From the NCBI GenBank assembly GCA_949316235.1, contig OX438758.1, positions 310,001-374,000 on the forward strand: a stretch of 64,000 bases of DNA, in the 5' to 3' direction. A program made the translations under genes and the position numbers. The DNA is from Oegoconia quadripuncta. Lineage: Eukaryota > Arthropoda > Insecta > Lepidoptera > Autostichidae. The notes below the pieces were generated by a model. That model saw only the letters and a program-made list of their open reading frames with translations. It did no database searches and was not told the DNA's origin. Shown here piece by piece: positions 11,168 to 19,012 of the stretch (position 1 is the stretch's first letter; the number at the start of each line of letters is the position of its first letter).

Positions 11168-11170
11168 ATC
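11121..11170. repeat. (TAAA)n microsatellite
   Basis: About 12 uninterrupted TAAA units. Confidence 0.95.
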
Positions 11171-11319
11171 AGTCCGTGGGATCAATGGCTTAAATTCACC
11201 ACACAATCTCGGGATTGGAGAATGACGTAGAACATTCTAGCTGTAGGGATATGCACTAGTAAAGGGAGTTCTGGGAGAATTGTAAGGAATTATGTACGTG
11301 ATCACAGTAATAGAATCAG

Positions 11320-11700
11320 GTCGTTTGTCCACCGTTTGAGTGGACGTCCTACGCTGCGCTTGTCGGTGCGTGGACTCCACTCGAGAACTGTAATGTTCCG
11401 CCGGCCATCAGCTCTTCTAGTTATGTGCCCTGCCCAGTTCAATTTGCTAATCCTGGGTTATGTCAGTGACCTTCCTTTGCCTATGGATTTGTTCATTCAT
11501 TCTTTCAGACTGGGTTAATTTGCTAATGTCAGTGACTTTCCTTTGCCATTCTTTCAGACCTTAAGGTTTCTTATGAGTCCCATAGTGAGACACTACGTTT
11601 CAGTGCTATAAGTCATCATTGGTAACATACATTGATTAAAGACTTTCGTTTTCAAGCACTGAGGTATTTTGGAAGGATAAGACAAGGTACAATTTAATTG
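11320..11700 (-). pseudogene. RTE-like LINE reverse transcriptase fragment
   Basis: The minus strand reads IPQCLKTKVFNQCMLPMMTY at about 11605-11680, a conserved block of RTE-type endonuclease/reverse transcriptase. Farther 3' (11330-11480) is degraded coding with GAGTGGACGTCCTACGCTGC. Both sides are truncated. Confidence 0.7.
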
Positions 11701-12427
11701 TAACCTTGTGCCACTTAATTGACACTGCACTGTGACGGAGCCGTATTGGGGCACAGACGGAGGAACAAGTCTCCTCATTAGCATGCCGCTGTGAGTCCGA
11801 CACGCGGTCGAGTTCTAATTCGGACAGTAAGCATAAAACTTCTTCTTAACATTAAGCTCCGCTTTGAAGAGTAAGTATTTGCATGAAACTCAGGTAACAG
11901 GTAAGATTAAGTTTTGCTACTGTTATTTTTTTAATTGAAATATTCTGCACGGGTAAGCTTGCCATTAGGTAATAGAGGGAGAAGGTAAGGAAAGGGACAC
12001 ATACAGGAATGTCAATTGCTGACATTGGCCAAATTAAGATAATTCGTTTCGATGGTGGCGTAAAATTTAAATATTTTTAGACCTTTCGCGTTTCACAGGG
12101 TAAAAGTGCAACACCGCACATTCCATAGGCGGCAGTGCCAGCGGCGGTGGCAGCAGCGTCAGCAGTTTATGTCGCAATCAATTTCATACGCCCATCAAAT
12201 CAGCCCACATTCAGCTGTTTGCTGAATAATACGCGTGATAATTAGCATAACCATTATTATAAGTTGGTAGATATCAATAAATCTGTGTGATGATAACATT
12301 TTTACTTCATTTAAAGATTGTGCGGTAAGCAATCGTACATATAACGTGATAAGACCGCCTAATTGTCTTCTATTTTTATCATCAAAAATAATTGTAAATT
12401 ATTTTGCGCAATAATAATAATATATAA
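11701..12427. other. No gene seen; TAAT-rich stretch
   Basis: 12130-12310 mixes a GGCAGCGGCGGTGGCAGCAG patch with several TAAT/ATTA words, which could be regulatory, but I cannot support a specific call. Confidence 0.35.
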
Positions 12428-12522
12428 TAAATATCTATCTTTGCACATACACACAGCGCCATCTAGTTCCACACTAAGCAACTAGGCTTGTATTATAGAT
12501 ACTACACAAATACATTTCCATA
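12428..12522 (-). mobile_element. SINE-3 tail fragment
   Basis: ACACAGCGCCATCTAGTTCC in reversed orientation, then GCAACTAGGCTTGTATTATAG. Only the 3' end is present. Confidence 0.65.
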
Positions 12523-12649
12523 TACATGTGTTCCACACATCTAAATACATTCTTAGGCGCACCAGTTTGTGACACAAAGCTGTCTTTCTTACACATAGTC
12601 CGACACTAACGCGTGCCTGATTGTGAAACCTACCTATAGGGTATTGTGA

Positions 12650-12838
12650 TATTTTTTTTGATTACATGGGTTACAGCTTCATCTCAATCACATATGATGT
12701 TAAGTGAACATTAGACCGAACTTTAAGGGACTGGCTATCTTATCATCGTGAAAGCAAAATGCTCTCAACATTGCTGCTTAGCTCTAAACTTAAATAAGAT
12801 GGTGGCTAGCCAGGCGGACATAAAAATGCTCTGCCACC
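12650..12838 (-). mobile_element. SINE-1, strongly diverged 3' part
   Basis: T-run followed by the reversed tail (CTCAATCACATATGATGTTA) and body (GCTAGCCAGGCGGACAT) with many substitutions. Confidence 0.6.
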
Positions 12839-12998
12839 AGACAGCAGCATATTTCCATACCTTAATATAAACAATCATACCAAAACATTGTACACTGACA
12901 ATAAATATCCTAGCACTCTATGACAAGTACTAAAAGTGTTTATATATGGGCACTGGGGTCAGACGCAGGTGTTAAATGCATCGTGCTCGATGAGCTGA

Positions 12999-13090
12999 AA
13001 CCAACGGCCTCCGCCGCCCCGCGAGCGGCCCCCAGGGAGGACTACACTCGCGAGATGAGCACTCCGCCGCCGCCGGGGCGGGTCGGTGGA
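12999..13090. other. Short GC-rich island
   Basis: About 90 bp of high G+C in an A+T-rich region, with GCCTCCGCCGCCCCGCGAGC and CCGCCGCCGCCGGGGCGGGT. An 89-codon plus frame crosses it, but no splice signals or domain convince me that it is an exon. Confidence 0.4.
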
Positions 13091-13401
13091 AATTTTATCA
13101 TCCTCTTAAAAACATCATTACTTAACAGTTCAGAAGCAAGGTCAAATGTACTTTTGTTAATAATCCCCGAAATATGGAAGTGGGGATAGTTAAAAAAGAC
13201 GGGCAAGTGCTAGTTGGAACTATTCCCTAAGTACAAAACATCACCATTGACAAAATCTATACCCGATTGCCCCAGAAAGGAACGTGCGTTGTGCTGGAAT
13301 ACACACAGTGGAATTCAGATATTCTGGACAATGTCAAAAACCGGCTTGAAATAGTGCCCAAAGGAAAACTTTAATGCCACTATAATTTAAGAGTCATTCA
13401 A

Positions 13402-14022
13402 TATTTTAAGTGAGCATTCTGGCGTCACGTGTTGCTCGAATCCTCATTCTCATACGCAGAGATCATACATGATTATAATTTATGTTTTAAGAAACTGTTC
13501 ATAAATAGTGCCATAGACAAGTCCTATAAGTGGTTCTTCAAAAACAACGAAGTCATTTAATTGTCTCCCTGTAAACGAGAAGCGCAGACCACGGACTTAT
13601 TCGGCCGCATGTTTTTGTCCTCGGTGTGCGCTATTGCATAGAACGCCATTACATTCCATCCTCGTGGATAAAATAGTAGGATCTGGATTTTTTGCCCGGC
13701 GGGCAAGTACGTCGTCTGCGCTGCTCTTTTCACAAAAATATCTAAATAACTTCATTGCGTTTGAAGCACTATTTATGGGACTCGTATATTTCGGAGGCGC
13801 TATAAAGACACAGTTTTTTGGGAAAATTATAATCATAAGTAAAGCGTATTGGGAATGAAGATTCCAGCAACACGTGACGCCAGAATCTCTCTCTCTCTTA
13901 TATTTAAGAGCTATGCTCTTGTCGGTGGAGTCCTTTCCACACTTATCTACATTCCGTCTTTTCTTTGACTTCCTAATACGACACGGGATTTACTTACGAC
14001 GCCAGAATGCTCACTTAAAATA
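13402..14022. mobile_element. Foldback-type element with long inverted arms
   Basis: The left arm starts TATTTTAAGTGAGCATTCTG and the right arm ends with its complement. The arms continue inward for about 180 bp (shared GTCACGTGTTGCT, GATTATAATTT, ATAAATAGTGC, CTTCAAA-CAA-GAAGT, AGCGCAGAC). The right arm is interrupted by about 110 bp (13892-14003) holding a repeat also found at 33191. No transposase. Frames of 74-79 codons in the loop are unconvincing. Confidence 0.65.
13900..13975 (-). repeat. Dispersed repeat R2, copy 1
   Basis: GCTATGCTCTTGTCGGTGGA and TTTCCACACTTATCTACATT recur at 33196-33245. The segment lies in the insert within the foldback element's right arm. Confidence 0.55.
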
Positions 14023-14864
14023 GTTATTAAGTTGTTTGTTACTAACACTTTAGTGTATATGGGTTGCAGTGTAGCCTTCTTGTGTATGTGTATTATGTTA
14101 TGGACGTCAAAGTCTGAAAATAAATGTTTCCTTTCTTTCTAAAATATTACAGTGACACATTTTTTTCCAAGTAGTGCCCTTTGGGCATTATTTCAGCTCA
14201 ATTTTTCAGCCATGGCTGAATTCTACTTTGTGTGCATCACGTACGTCCTCCATTTTGGGTTTCTAGCTCTTTGTGGCATTGTCTCCCAACGACGCAGCAT
14301 GGGGCAAGTGTAGTGCGACCAGTTACGAGGGCTGGTAATAACTCACGCTACAATGCGCTCCGTATTCAATTTAACTCGAGTCGACGTGCCCGGAACCGTG
14401 CGCCGGACGGTTAAAGTGATTTAAACTATTTTAGGGAAATAAAAACAACACGAGCTGCGTCAGAATACACAACACTGGCGTACATTGTTTTTGCCAACAT
14501 TTGGCTAGCATTTGACCGCATTTGCGAACGCATTTTGTCAAAATTTAACATGGCAGATTGACCAATCTTTTGGATCAACCTATCCTTTTTCGGGTCGCGT
14601 GTGACAAATAATTCTAGTATTCTGTTTGAACTAGTTTCTGTTATTGTTGTACAATTAAGTTGTATTGATCTAACTAATATTGGAGTGCTAAGTGGAGACT
14701 TTTTTGGCACCACTTTACGACACCGATTTCTAATCGATCTTAGGATTGAGATCGAGTTTATCTTCAATATCATTTTTTGCTGTGTATTAAGTATGTTATT
14801 GTTATTTTTTTTTCCGTTTTTGTATAGCTAATGTGTCGCCCAGTGTGTCAAATAAACGTTTTCT
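14023..14864. other. No gene seen; two retroposon-like 3' ends
   Basis: 14110-14141 ends AATAAATGTTTCCTTTCTTT and 14848-14862 reads AAATAAACGTTTTCT, both like retroposon tails. A 115-codon minus frame (14426-14773) has no recognisable domain. Confidence 0.4.
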
Positions 14865-15092
14865 ATTCCATTATAAATGCGAAAGTGTGGATATGTGTTT
14901 GTTTGTTTGTTGCTCAATTACGGCGAAACGAATAGACGGATTTGGATGAAATTTGGTATATAGGTAGAACATACTATGGATTAGGACATAGAATATTTTT
15001 TATCCCGATAAAGTGAGTACTTCCCGTGGGATAAATAAATTTGCGCGATAAAGTTATTCTACCCAGGCGAAGGCGGAAAGCTAGTTGTTTTA
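14865..15092 (+). mobile_element. Helitron-like or dispersed insect repeat
   Basis: ATAAATGCGAAAGTGTGG, GGATTTGGATGAAATTTGGT, TATCCCGATAAAGTGAGTAC and final AAGCTAGTTG match the layout of a widespread insect repeat that I recall as Helitron-associated (CTAG-type end). A second short piece is at 39399. The class is from memory and uncertain. Confidence 0.45.
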
Positions 15093-15559
15093 TGACGGCG
15101 AAAGGGCTTCTTGCGCCGTTTCTTTTACCATTGACGATTTGCCTTTCCGAAGCGTTAGTAGCTTGGACATACTTGGGCAATAAGCCTTTATTATTTCCAG
15201 TAAATTTAAATTGAAATTCAACAAATGATATCATGTATCTTACATTGAAGTGTTGAATAGTGATAAATTCTCTGTACTTTTGAACGTTTTCAGATGTCAT
15301 TATGAGAGCGCTGTTTGTACTGTAATTGGCAACACTGGAGCTAATCGTACGTAGCTCCTTTGTTTTCCGTAGCCGTACTGTAATATTATGTAGCCTGAAA
15401 TGTAGTAAATGTCGTAGATGCGTAGCAAGATATGTAGAGCCCGCGTAGAACTCACGTAGAGAATTAACTTTTAGACAATTGTTTGGTGTAGTTAGAAATT
15501 CTGACTGCCGTACAATACAATACTCTTGTTGCACTAAATAATTTACAATAATTATTACT
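15093..15559. other. No gene seen; unsupported 186-codon frame
   Basis: A minus frame (14974-15534) is long for this region, but its C-terminal end lies in the 14865-type repeat and it shows no known domain, signal or membrane segment. I treat it as chance or relic. Confidence 0.35.
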
Positions 15560-15735
15560 AAGAGGTCGCAGGTTCTAATCCCGTTACTGGCATGTTTGTA
15601 TGATGAATACGAACACGTGTACCCGAGTTTTCACTTATGAGTATATATGTATATATTTACAAAAAATGTATTTGTGTAGTATATCAACCATAGTTGCTTA
15701 GTATGCTACTAGATGGCGCTGTGTATATATATATT
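15560..15735 (+). mobile_element. SINE-3, diverged
   Basis: Starts at the B-box (GAGGTCGCAGGTTCTAATCC) and reaches ACTAGATGGCGCTGTGTA. The A-box end is missing. Confidence 0.7.
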
Positions 15736-16698
15736 TATATTATTAATCTGTAAGCTCGGGTTACAAGTCTTACTTGTTGAATTTGGGCTACTTCCCGATG
15801 TTCAATTGAGCTGAAGTTTCACACAGGTTAAGTAAGTCGGATGACAATGCATTTTTATGATGTCAATGAGCTGGTTTCAAGATGGAGCTGGAAGGTAGTC
15901 ATTGAATAGTAGAAAGCTTTACTTAAGCGGGTAGAACTCTGTAATAAAACAATGCAACCACATCGAGTTTGGGCTCGTTTTATTTGTCTGGACAAGTATT
16001 CTGATCGGGCGTAAGATTACCAGTATTTCTAGTTTGGGTTTAAGTTGCTCATCTTTGTGAGTACTAGAACAATATGTGTTGATCAGGGTCCCAAGATGGA
16101 GCAATTAAGGCTTGTTTTTGCAATTTCCGTAGCATACTGGCCTACGGCATTCTGTCTGTAGGGGAAATGCCGCGGACATAAATTGTATCTTTGTCTGCAG
16201 AAACGTGCGATTTACAAATTGGGCCCCGCAGAGTGTCTCTTAGGAATAAATTTAAAGAAATTAATATATTAATATTAGCATCGCAATATGTTTACGAAAA
16301 CTTAATGTATGTAAGAAAAAATATAGAATCGTTTAAGAAAAATAGTGATATACATAATGTAAATACCAGATATAAAATTAAACTTGCTGTTCATGTCACT
16401 AAGTCATTTAAGGGGGCAATGTATACGCTTTTATAATAAAGTTCCGGTGGACATTCAAAATTTACCTTTAAATAAATTCAAAACCATCATAAAACAGACA
16501 TTATTTACCAAAGGCTATTATAAAATTTCTGACCATCTGGATGATAAGCAAGCATGGACATAGACCGCTCGGCGATATTCAGTCTAATTATACAATATAA
16601 TATAATTGTAACACAAACTTATTTAAAAGAGCAACCCTTGAGTTTCTTGCTCGTTCTTCTATGGGGAATCAGCTTTGTGAATATAAAAAAATAAATAA

Positions 16699-16992
16699 AT
16701 ATTTCGGATACTTACACCAATCATCTAGTCCCAAACTAAGCAAAGCTTGTGCTATGGATACTAGATAATGGATAAACATAAATAAATATTTATATAAACA
16801 TCCAAGACTCGGGAATAAATCAAATCAAATCAAATACTCTTTATTGCACAATTAACAAAAGCTACATGAAGAATACAGCGTACATCATTAATCGTACAAA
16901 AAGTACATAAATGTTCGTATTCATCACACAAACATTTACCCCTCGCGGGTTTCGCTGATAGGGTCACTATCCACTACACCAATCGGTCGTCA
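16699..16992 (-). mobile_element. SINE-2 inserted in a LINE, itself interrupted
   Basis: Reversed SINE-2: tail and body at 16699-16817, head at 16915-16992 (ACACCAATCGGTCGTC). The middle, 16818-16914, is a reversed fragment with an (AAATC)n start, flanked by ATAAAT on both sides. This is the second level of a three-level nest. Confidence 0.8.
16818..16914 (-). mobile_element. LINE 3' fragment with (TTTGA)n tail, innermost insert
   Basis: Starts ATCAAATCAAATCAAATACT followed by CTTTATTGCAC, that is, AATAAAG and a TTTGAT-type tail on the minus strand. It is flanked by ATAAAT repeats inside a SINE-2. Confidence 0.65.
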
Positions 16993-17294
16993 ATGAGCAA
17001 TAATGTTAAAAACTTTAATAATAACATAAAAAATGTGACGTTTTCAAGTGATAATTTTTATCCTACGAAATTTTTTTTTTTGGATTTCATTTGATTTGTG
17101 TATGAAACTTGAAAATCAAAATTGTGTTGCAAAGGTTGCAGAGGACAAGGAAACCAGCTATATAGAAAGTAACCGGCTATATATGTAGATTACTATCCGC
17201 ATTTTATTAATGCTACTATCAGAGCAGAGCAGAACAAACAACTAATCAAACTGCCAAAAGACATTGATATAAAAAGCAAAAGCAAGTATACTAA

Positions 17295-17352
17295 TAACTA
17301 TTTAAGTATTTACGAACCCAAAAACCCGACAGCATATTTTCTATTTTACGGG
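17295..17352. repeat. Fragment of the ACCCGAC-ended repeat
   Basis: AACCCGACAGCATATTTT followed by TATTTTACGG matches the reversed right end of 45066-45290. The gypsy element inserted about 20 bp farther on. Confidence 0.4.
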
Positions 17353-17547
17353 TAACACGCGCTCTAAGTACTTTGTAACGTAGTGCTTCTATCGGCTGGG
17401 TGGCCTAGGCGCTACGTTGACATTAATTATCCCTGGCGTGGGGCACGCTGAGGGGTCGTACCTGACCTAGCTCGGTTGGGCAGTTCTCTTACAGCTATGG
17501 GGGACGAGTCAAAGGAAACCAGGCGCTTGTACAATAACGACGGAACG

Positions 17548-17553
17548 TTTATT
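17548..17553 (-). terminator. Polyadenylation signal in the 3' LTR
   Basis: AATAAA on the minus strand (TTTATT on the plus strand) near the downstream end of the LTR. The same hexamer is present in the other LTR at 23392-23397. Use as the poly(A) signal is inferred from its position. Confidence 0.55.
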
Positions 17554-17653
17554 GGTAACAACTCAAGGTACAGTTAACTTTCACTCCTAGAACTTCTGGT
17601 TAGGCTCTAACGGCAGGATGGATTGGTGAGGTCCTAATCGGCGGGATGGTTCG

Positions 17654-18060
17654 GTGCTACCGGGATGGACCCAGGTCGCCGCCGAACAGTCCTGGCTTCG
17701 CGGGCCAATTGGCGTCGACAGGGCAGGGGGAGGCTACAGAAGCGGGCCGGGATGATTTGGTGCTACCGGGATGGACCCAGGTCGCCGCCGAATAGTCCCA
17801 GTAATCGCGGGCGCAGTTGGCGCTAGAAAGGTCAGGCGGGAGTACAGCCACCGGGGCTACCGGGCGGGACCAGGTCGCCCCTGGGTGGCTTCAGGATCGG
17901 GACGGGCCGAGGCGATTCGGTACTACCGGGAAAGACCCAGGTCGTCGCCGAATAGCCACGGTAATCGCGTGCGCTAAAGGCGCCGGGCGGGGCCGATGCC
18001 CCTCGAAACAGGCGGGATGAGACCTCCAGTACTACCGGGAAAGGCCCAGGTCGTCCCGGA
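17654..18060 (+). repeat. ACCGGG...CCCAGGTCG block repeats in the LTR
   Basis: Four related blocks of about 25-35 bp start with CTACCGGGA and contain CCCAGGTCG, at 17657, 17763, 17923 and 18032. The spacings are about 106, 160 and 109 bp. Together with the hairpin array they make most of the LTR internally repetitive. The same blocks occur in the right LTR at +5844 bp. Confidence 0.75.
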
Positions 18061-18096
18061 TGGTCCCAGGGTTGGAACGCGGGTGAACACGGGTTC

Positions 18097-18360
18097 GTGG
18101 TACCGCCACTCTCCGGGAATCCGCCCACGAGCGCGGCAGGGTACCACGGAGCGAGGGACTGGTTATACCGCCACTCTCCGGGAATCCGCCCTCGAGCGCG
18201 GCAGGGTATAGCCGGGGGGAACGAGGGGTCTGCTGCACCGCCACTCTCCGGGAATCCGCCCTCGAGCGCGGCAGGGTGTAGCAGGGAAGGGCCGGGGGGA
18301 TGGATCTGCTATACCGCCACTCTCCGGGAATCCGCCCACGAGCGCGGCAGGGTATAGCGG
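18097..18360 (+). repeat. Four hairpin-forming tandem repeats in the LTR
   Basis: Four units (18097-18147, 18161-18213, 18230-18284, 18306-18360) share a core of about 36 bp starting GCCACTCTCCGGGAATCCGC. Each is flanked by inverted arms that differ between units but stay complementary: GTGGTACC/GGTACCAC, GGTTATACC/GGTATAGCC, CTGCTGCACC/GGTGTAGCAG and CTGCTATACC/GGTATAGCGG. The same array is at 23941-24204 in the other LTR. Paired variation suggests a selected stem or cruciform; its role is unknown. Confidence 0.85.
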
Positions 18361-18611
18361 GGGAGGACAGGGGGGTCGGGTCCGCGTCCGGAGCGCTGTC
18401 GCGACTGTTAACCGATCGAGCGGCCGCGCCTTTATATAGGTGCGCGCTGTATTACGTAATCGGCGTGTGACTCATCGGGTGGTCGAACCGGTTTGCGGGC
18501 GGGCTGCGGGTAGCGGGGCGTCGTAGGTAAGCAGGTGTGCCGCCGCCGCGCTGGCGCCGCATCACGTGGTCGGTGCGTGCTCCCGTGGAACACGACGGGT
18601 GGAGTGTTACA

Positions 18612-18625
18612 TTCCCCTCCCTCTT
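18612..18625 (-). promoter_or_regulatory. Polypurine tract
   Basis: The minus strand reads AAGAGGGAGGGGAA immediately before the 3' LTR. It is the expected plus-strand DNA primer of an LTR retrotransposon. Confidence 0.85.
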
Positions 18626-19012
18626 ATGAAGATTTTTTCGTAGAAAAAATCACCGGAACACCTGTTGTGCGGAAAAAGAATTTAAGAAGAAATTACTATA
18701 AAACATCCGTCCAAATTTTCCGTCCTAGTATTTGCCCTGCATTGTATCATTTTATAGTTCAGTAGTTATGCTTGTTTGAAATATCTAGTTATCTCTGTAG
18801 TGTTACCGAAAACTTATAAAAGTAACTTAGTTATTGATTTATTATGCTTTTCCTCCCTCGTCTGTTTACATCCGGTTACTACTCGTTGGTTGGGTTACTC
18901 TGTCCTGTCCTTTGGTTACCTTAACCTATGTATTATAATTTCCCTAAGTTATTTAGGTCTTGGCTACTGTATTGTTTCCTTTTCTCACTGGTGACCTGTG
19001 TCTATACTTTTC
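18626..19012 (-). other. 3' untranslated stretch of the gypsy element
   Basis: About 390 bp between the gag-pol stop and the polypurine tract. It is T-rich on the plus strand. I see no env-like or other conserved frame, which argues against an errantivirus-type element. Confidence 0.6.

Larger units (their letters stand above)
16175..17100 (+). pseudogene. Jockey-like LINE 3' end with nested SINE-2
   Basis: 16200-16560 encodes the reverse transcriptase C-terminus (FKEINILILASQYVYENL, then VPVDIQNLPLNKFKTIIKQ) with a frameshift near 16410. The 3' UTR (GAGTTTCTTGCTCGTTCTTC) is cut at about 16695 by a SINE-2 and resumes at about 16990 to end in TTTCATTTGATTT near 17100. Several copies of this family occur in the window. 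Confidence 0.75.
17374..18611 (-). repeat. 3' LTR of the gypsy element (left copy)
   Basis: This is the downstream LTR in element orientation, directly preceded (minus strand) by the polypurine tract. An AATAAA signal reads on the minus strand at 17548-17553, about 175 bp before the LTR end, and would terminate the genomic RNA. TATA box (18431-18438) and AATAAA together imply an R region close to 900 bp, long for a gypsy element. Short open frames inside it are low-complexity artefacts of its GC-rich repeats. Confidence 0.95.

Noticed and set aside
14974..15534. 186-codon minus-strand frame
   Set aside because: No domain or conserved motif, and its end overlaps a dispersed repeat; length alone is not enough in this composition.
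17657..18357. Proline/glycine/arginine-rich short frames in both LTRs
   Set aside because: They arise from GC-rich internal repeats, occur identically in both LTRs and on both strands, and have no domain.
18612..19012. Envelope gene of an errantivirus-like element
   Set aside because: Only about 400 bp lies between the gag-pol stop and the LTR, with no frame resembling an envelope protein.
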